From positions 126,397-184,571 of the forward strand of contig JANLFM010000001.1 of assembly GCA_024655865.1 (NCBI GenBank): a stretch of DNA of 58,175 nt, given 5' to 3'. Below are positions 24,484 to 34,303 of the stretch, one piece after another. A program made the position numbers and the translations under genes. The stretch is from Caldisericota bacterium (lineage in GTDB: Bacteria; Caldisericota; JANLFM01). The notes below the pieces were generated by a model. It ran no database searches. It saw only the letters and a list, made by a program, of their open reading frames with translations, and was not told the DNA's origin. Numbering within the stretch: the stretch's first letter is position 1; each line of letters begins with the position of its first letter.

Positions 24484-27324
24484 TTACCCTTTGAGTCCAA
24501 TTTCTTTCAATAGAAGAGCAGTCTTCCTGGTTTCCGGGTGATTCTCCCCCAGAGCCTCTCTCTGAATCCTGTAGGCTTCCTGGTAAAGGGAGGAAGCTTC
24601 CTCAATCTTCCCCTCTTGTTCATAGATCTGCCCCAGCAAGCGCATGCTGAGAGCCACTTCTGGATGATCACAAGAAAAAAAGGTCCTGCACATCTTCAGG
24701 GATTCCTCTGCCTGTTTGTATGCGCTTTCCAAATCTCCCAGCTTGAGGTTCGCTGAACTTAGACCGCGAAGGGTCTCCGCCATTTCAGGATGTTCGGAGC
24801 CAAAGAACTTCCTCTGAAGGGCCAGGGCTCTCTTCAAATTTGTGAGAGCCTCCTCGTAGTTTCCTAATTCAGCATAGATGCTCCCCAAACGTCTGTAGGC
24901 CAGGGCAGTGTCGGGGTGTTCCTCCCCCAGCGTCCTCAGCCGGATATTCAGAGACCTGGAGTAGTAACTCAGGGCTTCCTTTGACTCGCCTTCGCTTTCC
25001 AGTATCCCCCCGATGTTCTCATAGGTTCCCGCAACGTAAGGATGGATTTCTCCAAAAACCTCCCTGTAAATTTTGAGGGCTTTCTTGTAGTAATCTAAGG
25101 CCAACTCATAATCTCCGGCATCCTCATAAGCCGTTCCCAGATTTATATAGCTTGCTGCCACCTCAGGATGCTCTGGAGGAAGCATCTTCAGCTTAATCTC
25201 CAGCGCCTTTTTATGGCTCTCAATCGCCTGAGTCAACTTTCCTTGAGCGTGATAGACAAGCCCCAGGTTATTGTAGGAGCCGGCCACATAAGGATGATCC
25301 CGTCCGAGGTGCTTCAGGCGCACCTCCAGGGCGGCCTGGTAATACTCAATGGCCCGATCATAATCCCCGATCGTGTTGTACACGTTTCCCAAGCTGTTCA
25401 GGCTTAAGGAAACATCAAGGTGATCGGGGCCCAGAACCTCTTTCCAGATCTTCAGGGCCTTTTCGTGATATTCAATGGCCCTGGCGAAATCCCCTAACTG
25501 CCGGTAGGCGATCCCTAAATTGTTGTAGGAGCGGGCAATTTCCGCACTGTCCTGGGGTAGTACTCTGGTTTGTATACCCAGAGCCTTCTCTCGGAGTGCC
25601 ACCGCTGATTGATAATCCCCTTGTGCGAAAGCGATGCTGCCTAATTTGTTTAAAGTGCGGGCTACCTCCGGGCTCTCCGGACCAAACGTTTTTTCTTCCA
25701 GGGAAAGAGCCTCATTCTGACACTCGGAGGCTTTGCTGTAATCTCCCTTGGCGTAATAGGCTTCTCCCAAAAGAGGAAGGAAAATGAGCTTCTCTTTCTC
25801 GGTTTTAAGGCGTGGTTCTGCGATTTCAATCACGAAATCAGGGGCAAAATGCTTTTCCAGAAAAGACCTTAACTTCTCCAAAGCCCAGCTCAGGTCCTCC
25901 TCTTTACCCGTTTCCAGCGAGTGTCGAACGGCCTCCTTCAGGGATTCTGCATCGCTCTCTCCGGATTTCAGATATCTTTCTTTAAAGAGGTTCAGGAAAA
26001 AAGTGTGAACGACCCGGAATTCTATGGGGTAATCCTCCTTAAATCTCTGTCGCACCAGGTCGCTGACCGCGCGATCAATGGTATAAATTCCCTGCTTCAA
26101 CTCTTTGACGAAAGCGTAGCTCGTAAGCGAGGGAAAATCGCCTATCCCCCAGCTGATGTTGCACTGCCGGGCTACTTCCTGAGAGACTTCTCGATCAAAC
26201 CAGGAGACGAAGGAGAGCATTTCCAGCATTTTGCGGGTTTCAGGCCAGAGATGCCTGAAGACTCGGTCACAGAGGGAACGGAAGTCCAACACCTCCAGTT
26301 CCCGAAAGTCCACTTTCTCTTCGGTCTGCATCTGAAAGTAGCGCAGGCAGGAAAGGTATAGTGCCAGGGGGAGGCCTTCAGTGGTACGGAAAATTAAAGG
26401 GTGATATTCTTCGGGAATCCCCGCACCGAGGAGGAATTTCTCAGCATCGGAACGACTGAGTTTCTCTAAAGGGATGGCCTTGATTTTCTCCTTCCACCCC
26501 TTATCGGTTGCCTCCCAGGCCAGGCGCTCCCTTCCTGCAACCACACACAGGACCTTCTGTTCCATTCCGCTGAAGTTCCCCAAAAATTGCCGGAACCAGT
26601 AGTCGCACTCCGGAGAATAACCAGAGCGCTGCTCGTAAAATTTCTCATGAGTATCAAAGAGGAGGACGAGATTTGAAAAGTTTTGTGACTGGTGTGCAAT
26701 GTCCTCGTAAAGCGCAAGATCGAGCAGGGCTTCCTGCTCCCAGAGGGGCCTTTCCTCGAAGAATTCCAGAAACTCCCGAGCATAATCCATTTTCCTTCTC
26801 TGGGCTTCGGTCATTTTTACGAGTAAGGTTCTGGTCAGCCATTTTACCCCTAAACCCAGGTAGCTTCCTCCGATAAGCCCCGCTAAGTCCGTGATCGCCA
26901 TTCCCAGAGTACGCAAGGGTTGCATCCTGTTCGTGCGCAGGCTTTCGGCTTCTTCCCTTCTCCCCCTTCTCAAGTAAAAATCCATCAGGGCCAGATAGAA
27001 CAGGGGAAAATTCAGGCCGTGCCTCTCTAATTGTTCCGTCAAATTTAGGAGCGAGGATATGACATCCGTGGCCAGTTCGAAATTGAGGTAGGAGAACGCC
27101 ACTTTCTTCTTATCCTCCCTTTGCGCTTTTAGATAGATCTCGAACCTCCTGAGCAGGCTGGTTTTGCCGCTTCCCCCAATTCCATAAATGTTTATTACGA
27201 GGTATTGTTCCTCTCCGCTCAGGCGCCTCTCGAATTCTTCAAAGAGGCTCTCCCGATTCACGAAGAGCCCGGCGATTCTGGAAATTAACCTGTTTTCGAA
27301 CTGCTCCCTGTTCCCTAAGGACAT
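24484..27324 (-). CDS. STAND-type P-loop ATPase with ten kinesin-light-chain-type TPR units
   Basis: A 946-residue regulator-like ATPase. The N-terminal NTPase has Walker A YGIGGSGKTSL (47-57) and a Walker B LVLLFD (219-224) followed by T-x-E; a winged-helix-like arm region follows (about 340-480). From about 505 to 935 there are ten 42-residue TPR units with the spacing consensus LG..HP.V between helices. No effector domain precedes the NTPase, and no membrane segment is present. STAND proteins switch between closed and ATP-bound oligomeric states; the TPR part is the likely sensor. The gene is monocistronic with damaged genes next to it. Confidence 0.85.
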   Translation of the reverse strand: MSLGNREQFENRLISRIAGLFVNRESLFEEFERRLSGEEQYLVINIYGIGGSGKTSLLRRFEIYLKAQREDKKKVAFSYLNFELATDVISSLLNLTEQLERHGLNFPLFYLALMDFYLRRGRREEAESLRTNRMQPLRTLGMAITDLAGLIGGSYLGLGVKWLTRTLLVKMTEAQRRKMDYAREFLEFFEERPLWEQEALLDLALYEDIAHQSQNFSNLVLLFDTHEKFYEQRSGYSPECDYWFRQFLGNFSGMEQKVLCVVAGRERLAWEATDKGWKEKIKAIPLEKLSRSDAEKFLLGAGIPEEYHPLIFRTTEGLPLALYLSCLRYFQMQTEEKVDFRELEVLDFRSLCDRVFRHLWPETRKMLEMLSFVSWFDREVSQEVARQCNISWGIGDFPSLTSYAFVKELKQGIYTIDRAVSDLVRQRFKEDYPIEFRVVHTFFLNLFKERYLKSGESDAESLKEAVRHSLETGKEEDLSWALEKLRSFLEKHFAPDFVIEIAEPRLKTEKEKLIFLPLLGEAYYAKGDYSKASECQNEALSLEEKTFGPESPEVARTLNKLGSIAFAQGDYQSAVALREKALGIQTRVLPQDSAEIARSYNNLGIAYRQLGDFARAIEYHEKALKIWKEVLGPDHLDVSLSLNSLGNVYNTIGDYDRAIEYYQAALEVRLKHLGRDHPYVAGSYNNLGLVYHAQGKLTQAIESHKKALEIKLKMLPPEHPEVAASYINLGTAYEDAGDYELALDYYKKALKIYREVFGEIHPYVAGTYENIGGILESEGESKEALSYYSRSLNIRLRTLGEEHPDTALAYRRLGSIYAELGNYEEALTNLKRALALQRKFFGSEHPEMAETLRGLSSANLKLGDLESAYKQAEESLKMCRTFFSCDHPEVALSMRLLGQIYEQEGKIEEASSLYQEAYRIQREALGENHPETRKTALLLKEIGLKG

Positions 27325-27607
27325 GAAATTTTGCCTTCCTCCAATCGCTTCTTAAAAGGAGTAGTTTCAGCCTCTGAGTAAATTGTATCAGATGTTCCCA
27401 CAGATTCCGAAAAAATAAAGCGTTTTCAGTACAATTGAGATTTTCTAAATTTCACTTCTTGAAAAATTGGGCTGAAATGACCTCTCATGATCGGCTGATG
27501 AGTGATTAGGGCTTAAGGCTGGAGAATTTGGAGTAAAAACAGTATTATTTTTTAAATCTTCTTTTAGTCAGGCTTAATTAAAATGGGTTTCTTCAAGGAG
27601 GAGATGG

Positions 27608-28355
27608 ATGGAGAACGAAAAACCGTGGCACGACCAGGATACCTTCTGGCAGGAGGCGTACCCTACCATCTTTACGGGATGGATAAGAGAGCGCTCCTCG
27701 GGAAGTAGAAAAGATTATAAGCCTTTTGGGGATAAGGGTTCCAGCTCAGGTTCTTGATCTTTGCTGTGGCATAGGCAGGCACTCCATTGAGCTTGCCCGC
27801 CTTGGCTTCGAGGTTACCGGTGTAGATCGCACCAGAGCGTTTCTGGAGGAGGCTAAAAGCAAAGCTTCATCCGAAAACCTAAACCTGGAATTTGTGGAGG
27901 CAGACATGGGCTCCTTTAGAAGGGCTGAGGCTTTCGATGCCATTTTGAACTACTTCACTTCTTTTGGATACTTTGAGACCTTAGAAGAGGATAGAAAGGT
28001 CCTGGAAAACGCCTACCAATCCCTGAAGCCCGGGGGGAGATTGCTTATGGACATAATGGGTAAAGAGCTCATTCTTTCGAACTTCCGAGTAAAGGACTGG
28101 TTTGAGGTGGACGACCTTTTCGTTCTTGAGGAGCGAAAGCTCTCGGAAAATTTTGAACGCCTGGAAACCCGGCGCATCATGATCAGGGATGGAAAGCGCT
28201 CTGAGGTCTCATTTTCCCTCAGGCTTTATTCCGCAATGGAAATGAGGCTACTATTGCATCAAGCGGGCTTCAAAAAAGTAGAATTTTATGGCTCCCTTGA
28301 GGGCACTCCCTATAACCAAAACGCGCGCAGACTGGTGGCAGTGGCGGAAAAATAG
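27608..28355 (+). pseudogene. class I SAM methyltransferase disrupted by a +1 frameshift
   Basis: An AAGGAGGAG site and ATG at 27608 start a frame encoding MENEKPWHDQ and onward to WIRERSS, which then runs into a stop. The rest of the protein continues in the next frame from EVEKIISLLGIRVP through SAM motif I (VLDLCCGIGRHS) to the TAG at 28355. Removing one G from the GGG at 27700-27702 restores a single reading frame of about 247 codons, the normal length for this methyltransferase family. The disruption may be real or a sequencing/assembly error. A shorter protein from the internal ATG at 27726 would lack the first helices. Confidence 0.8.
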
Positions 28356-28370
28356 TGCCAGAATATCCTT

Positions 28371-29918
28371 GTGGAGAATGAGATTGAGATCAACGAGCAG
28401 TTCCAGAGAGCCCTGGATCTCCTGGAAAACACTTCCAAGGTGCTCTTCATCACCGGCAGGGCTGGAACTGGGAAGTCCACTCTTTTAAGGTATTTCAGGG
28501 AACACTCACACAAAAAATCGGTGGTCCTGGCACCCACCGGTGTGGCCGCCCTGAACGTCCAGGGCCAAACCATTCATTCCTTTTTCGGCTTCGATCCAGA
28601 AATCACGGTTCCTGAAGCACAGCGCATTGCGCGCATCATAAGCGAAAAGGAGCTCTACCGCAGGGTAGAGGTAATCATTATAGACGAGGTCTCCATGGTC
28701 CGTGCTGACCTCCTGGACTGCATAGATGTGTTTTTGAGGACCATCAGGGGGAAAAATCTGCCTTTCGGGGGAGCGCAACTGGTTTTCATCGGGGATCTCT
28801 ATCAGCTTCCTCCCGTCGTTAAAGGAGAGGAGGAGAAAATTCTTTCTTTTCAGTACCCAACCCCCTTTTTCTTTGACGCTCTGGTGATGCGGGAATAGGA
28901 GGAGCTGGAGAATATCGAGTTCGTGGAGCTGGAGAAAATTTACAGGCAGGAAGATGAAGAGTTTATCAACATTCTCAATGCTATCCGCTCGCGGCGCATC
29001 ACTCCGGAGATGCTCGAGCGCCTGAACTCCCGCTTTTTCCCATATCCTGAGGAATTAGAAGAGGACCACATCGTACTCACTTCCACAAATCAGCAGGCCA
29101 ACGAGATAAACTCTTCCCACTTGAATCGATTAAAAGGGAAAGAAAAAATCTACCAGGGCGTCCTGGAGGGAAACTTCGAAAAAAGGGATCTTCCTACGGA
29201 AACCGAGCTCGCTTTAAAAGAAAAAGCCAGGGTGATGTTCCTGGTCAACGATCCCTATGACCGCTTCGTGAACGGAACTCTGGGAACTGTGGTGGAGATT
29301 GGTAAGGAACTCATTGTGGTGACGGATGACGGGCTGGAGGTGGAATTAGAACCCTTTACCTGGGAAATGTACCGCTCCCGCTGGAACCCTGAGGAGGAGA
29401 CGATCGAGAGGGAAATTATGGGGACATTCACGCAGATTCCCTTGCGCCTGGCCTGGGCAATTACCATTCACAAGAGCCAGGGAAAGACCTTCCCGCGAGT
29501 GATCATTGATCTGGGTAAGGGAGCTTTTGCTTCAGGACAGGTCTATGTGGCGCTGAGCAGGTGCACCTCCCTGGAGGGGATTATCCTGAAAAAGCCTATT
29601 CGCCTGAGGGACATTCGCATAGATTACCGGGTTGTGAGGTACTTGACTAGATTGCAGGCGAAATTGTCTGAGCGGGAAATGCCATTTGAGGAGAAGGTGA
29701 GGATCCTCCAACAAGCTATCAGTAAGGGCGAGGAACTGGTAATCATCTACCTCGATGGTAGTGGCGATAAATCCACGCGAAAGATCTTGCCCTTTTCTCT
29801 GGAAGAGACGGAGTACATGGGCAAAACATTTTTGGGGCTCTCCGCTTTATGCTATAAGAGGAACGCCAGAAGGATGTTCCGCGTCGACCGGATTATTAAA
29901 ATTGAGAAGACAAATTAG
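28371..29918 (+). pseudogene. PIF1/RecD-like superfamily 1 helicase interrupted by an in-frame TAG
   Basis: Both halves are in the same frame: 28371-28898 encodes the Walker A GRAGTGKST (29-37), the APTGVAALN motif, Walker B IIDEVSM and the GDLYQLPPV motif; 28923-29918 continues with LEKIYRQ, LTSTNQQANEIN and the C-terminal IHKSQGKTF and VYVALSRC motifs. A single TAG at 28896-28898 separates them. Without it the product would be about 515 residues, typical for this helicase family. Either the gene has a fresh nonsense mutation or the base call is wrong. It starts with GTG 15 bases after the methyltransferase. Confidence 0.85.
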
Positions 29919-29935
29919 TTATGAGGTGAGATGCT

Positions 29936-30130
29936 ATGGAGTGCCACCTGGAGTTGAATTTAAAGAAGTGTAATTGCACTTACGAGCCCTGCCCCCGAAA
30001 GGGACGCTGCTGCGAGTGCCTTCTTTATCACCGAGAAAACGGCGAGCTCCCCGCCTGCTACTTCTCTGAGGAAGCGGAGCGCACCTACAATCGCTCCATT
30101 TCCTTCTTCATTAAGACTTATAAAGGTTAG
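29936..30130 (+). CDS. small Cys-rich protein (DUF6485-like)
   Basis: A 64-residue protein with nine cysteines, eight of them in a conserved pattern ([21 protein letters not shown] and later LPACYF), suggesting a small Fe-S or zinc protein. I recognise it as the DUF6485 type found in anaerobes; the function is unknown. GAGGTGA lies seven bases before the ATG. It is intact although the genes on both sides are damaged. Confidence 0.75.
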   Translation: MECHLELNLKKCNCTYEPCPRKGRCCECLLYHRENGELPACYFSEEAERTYNRSISFFIKTYKG

Positions 30131-30152
30131 AGGCGTACCCTAAAGAGTCCGT

Positions 30153-31089
30153 TTAAACTTCCTTTTCAGAACTGGCAAGAATTGGCTCGGGTTCATCCTC
30201 ATCGTGATCGGGCAGTATTCTCTCCGCGTTCCTGATGACTGGAAATAAGTATCCGCTCAGTCCCGAAATCACCACGAGGAGGTTAAAGAGAAAGATCATC
30301 ATGGCCATTCCCGAGCCCGGCCCTACTCCGAAAATTGAGCCAAAAGAACTGGCCAGTGAACCTCCCGGCTGGAACGCTGGTTCAAATACGTAATCCGCAA
30401 GAGGTCCGGCGATAAGCAAAGCGATGGGAGACACCACCTATTCCTCCCGCAGCCTCGGCAGCCGCTAAAGCTGTGGCGTTACTTCCAGTTCGAGCCAGGA
30501 TCATGGGGACAGCTACGGTCCAGGAAAAGCTGGAAAACAGGTTGCCAAAGAGAAAAATCAGTTGCAGGCCCAGAAGGCTGGGCTTGGAGAAAATATACCG
30601 GAATCCATACAGGGATTCCTTAAGCAGGGAACCCGCTCCCTCTATTCCCTCCTTTGAACGGGTAGGACTGGGAATGCGGGAAAAAATCAGGGTAGTAAGA
30701 GCGATTATCAGGGAGAAAAGGTCAATCAAAAAAATTGGGGCGATCCCCACAAACCCCATCAAGAAAACAGCCAGAACGGGAGCTAAAATTCCCGTTCCCG
30801 CCTCCGCCATGGTAACCAGAGCCGTGGCGCGGGAGTATTGGTGTTTGGGGATAAGAAGGGTCATGGCAGCGGAATAGGCGGGCCAGTGAAAGGCAGCAAA
30901 TATCCCGGCAAAGGCGCCGAGGGCATGGACATGCCAGATCTCAAGGTTTCCCATCAAAAACAGGATAAAAATTACCAGAGTGGAAACTCCCATAGCGCTA
31001 TCGGCAAGGGCAATAATAAGCTTTCTATTCCACCTGTCCACCAGGGCTCCAGCAATGGGGCTCATGAAAATCTCGGGCCCAAAGTTCCC
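30153..31089 (-). pseudogene. MFS drug exporter remnant (MefA-like), truncated and internally deleted
   Basis: Two pieces of one major facilitator protein lie in different frames. The upstream piece begins in mid-protein (SPIAGALVDRWNRK, the loop after helix 2) with an in-frame TAA at 31090-31092 and no start, and ends after AEAAGGIGG. It joins near 30432-30440 to the last helices (SPIALLIAGPLADY to the C-terminus DHDEDEPEP). Compared with the usual family of about 420 residues, the first 50 and roughly 110 internal residues (helices 7-10) are missing. It is almost certainly nonfunctional. Confidence 0.82.
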
Positions 31090-31252
31090 TTATTCCACAA
31101 ATTCCATTTGAACGGCGAATCGCCAATTTGATTTCTGCTTGCTAATTTTTTCAGGTTGCTCCTTTGAAAACGGGTTTTGCCGGGCTCTCTGCGTCCTGCA
31201 AACGATCCCCTTGCCTTGTGAATTTAGGCTCTTTGAAAGGATGAGAGCTAAA

Positions 31253-31801
31253 TTAAAGAATAAGCCTCACCAGAGGGTACTCGGGATCGTCCCTCAAAAT
31301 GTGGAAGCCGGAATTGAGGTAGAGCTCCACCGGTCCGGAGGGGTTCTCCAGGCCACTCTTCCTGGCAAAGGTCTCCACTGCTTTGAACCCTCTTTCTCGA
31401 AGTTCCTCAAGTATCTCTTGAAGGAGCTTTTTCCCCAGGCCCAAACCGGAGAATTTTTTATTGCCGATAAAAAGGCAGGCCAAAAATATGGCGTCCTCAC
31501 TTAAGGGCCCAGAAGGGTATTCTGCGGCATTGGGGAAAAATCTGGGTGGTCCATATTGAGCGTAAACCGCCCCTTCCCCATCCAGGAAGAGGATTTTTCC
31601 GCATGGGCCGAACTCCTTCCTCACTTCCTCAACCCAGCGAAGTTTCTCTTCGAAAGCTCTTTCCTGCCACCCAGGAGAGTTTTCCTGCATTTTCTCCGGG
31701 TGTTCCCAGTAAAGGCAACGTTTGCAGGAAAAAGGAAACCGGTCGAATTCCGGAGCCCGGGGCAGGGTGCTCTCGTTTAAATCCTTAATTTCTATTTTCA
31801 T
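31253..31801 (-). CDS. GNAT family N-acetyltransferase
   Basis: A 182-residue GNAT protein. The acetyl-CoA motif A appears as ACLFIGNKKFSGLGLGKKLLQEI near 108-130, with the Q/R-x-x-G-x-G/A loop as SGLGLGK. An N-terminal CKRCLYWE pair of cysteines is unusual and shared with a subgroup of these proteins. The substrate is unknown. It lies in a leftward group with a thiamine-binding protein and another GNAT. Confidence 0.78.
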   Translation of the reverse strand: MKIEIKDLNESTLPRAPEFDRFPFSCKRCLYWEHPEKMQENSPGWQERAFEEKLRWVEEVRKEFGPCGKILFLDGEGAVYAQYGPPRFFPNAAEYPSGPLSEDAIFLACLFIGNKKFSGLGLGKKLLQEILEELRERGFKAVETFARKSGLENPSGPVELYLNSGFHILRDDPEYPLVRLIL

Positions 31802-31827
31802 TCCCTTCCTTATTTATTAGCTTTTCC

Positions 31828-32136
31828 TTAATCAGAATGACCCAGCTTCTCCTTTACGGAATGGATCTTCCCCTCCAGGGTAAGCTCTTTATCCCGTCTT
31901 TCGTCTATCTTTACAGTAGTGGCCACTCTCAGCACCCCTTGCTCGAACAGGCACTCGTGAACTTTCTTCACCAAAGTTAAGATTTCGTCCACCGATCCTT
32001 GAATGCAGGTAGACATGGGAGTTAGCACATAGGGAATTCCGCTTTCCTCGATGATTTTTTCCACCTCAGCTACATAGCGAGAGAGACTGGGAGAGCCAGT
32101 CCCCAGCGGAGTAACAGTGATCTCGGCAACCGCCAT
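31828..32136 (-). CDS. MTH1187-family thiamine-binding protein
   Basis: A 102-residue ferredoxin-like-fold protein of the thiamine-binding family (formerly DUF77). It shows the opening VAEITVTPLGTGSPSLSRYVAEVEK-like region and the LTPMSTCIQG motif. The family forms tetramers that bind thiamine or related cations in the cytoplasm. I choose the ATG at 32136 over the upstream GTG (32145) because GAGGTGAGGAG is better spaced to it. Confidence 0.85.
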   Translation of the reverse strand: MAVAEITVTPLGTGSPSLSRYVAEVEKIIEESGIPYVLTPMSTCIQGSVDEILTLVKKVHECLFEQGVLRVATTVKIDERRDKELTLEGKIHSVKEKLGHSD

Positions 32137-32188
32137 TCTCCTCACCTCACATAAGATAAGATTTCAACTTTTCAAGTCGAGGGTTTCT

Positions 32189-32998
32189 TCAAACCCCCTT
32201 CTCGAGGCCGAGCGCCCCGCGGACCTCTCTCATGAACTCCTCCTTTTCCAGGACAAAGGCTTTGATGGGAATGCCGTTGACTACTATCCCTTCGAATCCT
32301 CCTCTCTTCTGGAACTCTTCAGGCTCTTCCGCCCAATTTACCCAGCGGATGGGGATTTCAGGCGTCAATTTCTCAATTGCCTGTTCCGCCAGCTTGCAAA
32401 AGTAGTACTCCCAGGGGCAAAAAGAAGGCCCATAGAGGATCACTACCCTTCCTTTGTCCTCATCTTGCCTGACGTAAAGGGGTGGCTTCTTTTTCCCTTT
32501 TAAGTGAAAACCTTCCTCAAGGGGGAGAGATAGAAAGTCAGGATCATCAGGAGAAGGCTGAAAACCCCTCTTAAGAAAAAAATCCTTCATGGAAAGTTGC
32601 CCCTCTGCCTCTCCAGAGAAAGCCCAAACAGTAATCCCGGAGGCCGGCTTTCCTCCATTCCAATCCTGAGGCTTCCTGGCCTCCTCTATCAGAGAATCGA
32701 GGAGCAACGAGCCTATGCCCTTTCCCCAGTGTTCCTTGCGGGGCACGAAAATACACAGAAGGTGAAATATTCCTTCTTCGGGGACCGGTTGAAATTGAAC
32801 CATTCCCGCTATTCCTCCCTCCAGAATAGCTATCCTGGCGAATGGTTCTCCTCTATCCAGCTTATCCCGAACCCAGGCCTCTTTCAGGGCTACGCCCTTG
32901 AGGAACGCCTCATCCTTTGCTCGATGTTCAGGAACGCAAAATCTTGAGAACTCAGGGATGAGTTCTCTGGAAATGTCCACCACAAAGGGTTTCTCCAT
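32189..32998 (-). CDS. GNAT acetyltransferase fused to a YoaP-like thioredoxin-fold domain
   Basis: A 269-residue two-domain protein. Residues 1-160 form a GNAT domain with a KEHWGKGIGSLLLDSL acetyl-CoA motif (88-103). Residues 185-265 form a thioredoxin-like domain with the paired cysteines Cys194 and Cys201 (YGPSFCPWEYYFC), resembling the C-terminus of B. subtilis YoaP. Substrate unknown. It lies upstream of the thiamine-binding gene with a 52-base gap. Confidence 0.78.
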   Translation of the reverse strand: MEKPFVVDISRELIPEFSRFCVPEHRAKDEAFLKGVALKEAWVRDKLDRGEPFARIAILEGGIAGMVQFQPVPEEGIFHLLCIFVPRKEHWGKGIGSLLLDSLIEEARKPQDWNGGKPASGITVWAFSGEAEGQLSMKDFFLKRGFQPSPDDPDFLSLPLEEGFHLKGKKKPPLYVRQDEDKGRVVILYGPSFCPWEYYFCKLAEQAIEKLTPEIPIRWVNWAEEPEEFQKRGGFEGIVVNGIPIKAFVLEKEEFMREVRGALGLEKGV

Positions 32999-33102
32999 AC
33001 AGCTCTCCCATTGGAAAGATTAACTACAGGGATATTTTCTCAGATGAGAAGGGAAAGCACAAAAGACTTTGTTTTGAAAATTTAAGGCCCCTTCGCAGGA
33101 AG

Positions 33103-34215
33103 TCATTCTTCCGTATTCTTATAATCCCGAGGGACCAGTCTTCCCAGGGAGCAAAGGATCTCATAGCTGATAGTGCCGATCAGATCAGAGAGCTCGTCCA
33201 CAGGTAAACCTTCCCCGAAAACGATTACTTCTTCGCCCGGTTTTATGTTCTCAATACCAGTCACATCCAGAGCGCACATGTCCATACATACTCTCCCCAC
33301 CTGAGGTACCTTTTTCCCTCGGATGAGAAAATAGCTAAGGTTGGAAAAAAGCCTTGTGTATCCATTTCCATAACCCAGAGGAATTATGGCGATCTTGCGC
33401 TTTTCCTTTGCCGTATATGCCCTTCCATAGCTGACCGTCTCCCCGGGCTCAACCTCCCGGATGCTCATCACCTTGGTTTTGACGGTCATGGCAGGCCTTA
33501 GGGAAATGACCCTCTTTACTTCATTTGAGGGGTAAACGCCGTAGACCATAATTCCCACGCGTACTAAATCCAGGCGAGATTCTGGCAGCTCTAAGGTGGC
33601 CGCGCTATTGGCCATATGCTTTAGAGGAACCCTGATCCCCGCCCTTTCCAGGTCCCGCAGGCACTGGCGGAACCTTTCCAGCTGGAAGCGGGCAAAGGTT
33701 TTATCCTCTTCGTCTGCAGTAGCAAAGTGGCTGAAAACACCTTCAAGCTCCAATCCCGGATGCCCAAGAATTTCTTTTGCGACCTTCAATGCGTCCTCGC
33801 ATCGGACACCTAACCTGTTCATTCCTGTATCTATTTTCAGATGAACTCTGATTCTCTTTCTCACTTTTTGCGCTTCCCGATCAAGCACTTTCAGGGTCGA
33901 GGGACTCTCTACGGTTTGGGAAAGACCGTAATTTGCCACAATTTGCGCTTCCTCGGGTTCAATTGGCAGAAGGACCAGAATTGGAGCCTTAATCCCCGCC
34001 TCTCGCAGTAGTTTCCCCTCAATTGGGTTGGCCACGCCTAACCAGGTAGCACCACTTTTTATGGCAACCTGGCCCACTTCAAGAGCTCCGTGTCCATAGC
34101 CATCGGCCTTCACTACCGCCATTAAATGGCATTTTTCCCCGATCAGGCCCTTGATGGCTTTAACGTTTTGCGCAATCGCTTCCAGATCAATGACTGCTTT
34201 GGTCGAATTCGCCAT
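33103..34215 (-). CDS. alr: alanine racemase
   Basis: Interconverts L- and D-alanine for peptidoglycan, the strongest single sign that the host is a bacterium with a cell wall. The 370-residue protein has the PLP lysine in VVKADGYGHG (Lys36), the second catalytic base in TVSYGRAY (Tyr263), and the HFATADEED and YGNGYTR motifs. Complementary in function to the D-amino acid transaminase at 18.9 kb. Apparently monocistronic. Confidence 0.95.
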   Translation of the reverse strand: MANSTKAVIDLEAIAQNVKAIKGLIGEKCHLMAVVKADGYGHGALEVGQVAIKSGATWLGVANPIEGKLLREAGIKAPILVLLPIEPEEAQIVANYGLSQTVESPSTLKVLDREAQKVRKRIRVHLKIDTGMNRLGVRCEDALKVAKEILGHPGLELEGVFSHFATADEEDKTFARFQLERFRQCLRDLERAGIRVPLKHMANSAATLELPESRLDLVRVGIMVYGVYPSNEVKRVISLRPAMTVKTKVMSIREVEPGETVSYGRAYTAKEKRKIAIIPLGYGNGYTRLFSNLSYFLIRGKKVPQVGRVCMDMCALDVTGIENIKPGEEVIVFGEGLPVDELSDLIGTISYEILCSLGRLVPRDYKNTEE

Positions 34216-34303
34216 GGCATACTCCTAAAAGAACCGCGCGGGCCAATTCTTCGCCGGCGCATGTGCTTGATTTTACTTTTTTTAGACGGAAAATGGTAGG
34301 AGT

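Noticed and set aside
24500-25800. A tandem DNA repeat or CRISPR-like array of 126-base units
   Set aside because: The periodicity is the coding of 42-residue TPR units in one continuous reading frame; the DNA of the units is not identical and there are no spacers.
28896-28898. The amber codon in the helicase as a pyrrolysine codon or suppressed stop
   Set aside because: TAG is used as an ordinary stop by other genes here (threonine aldolase, the MacB permease, the SLH protein), there is no methylamine methyltransferase or pyl gene in the window, and a helicase is not a known pyrrolysine protein.
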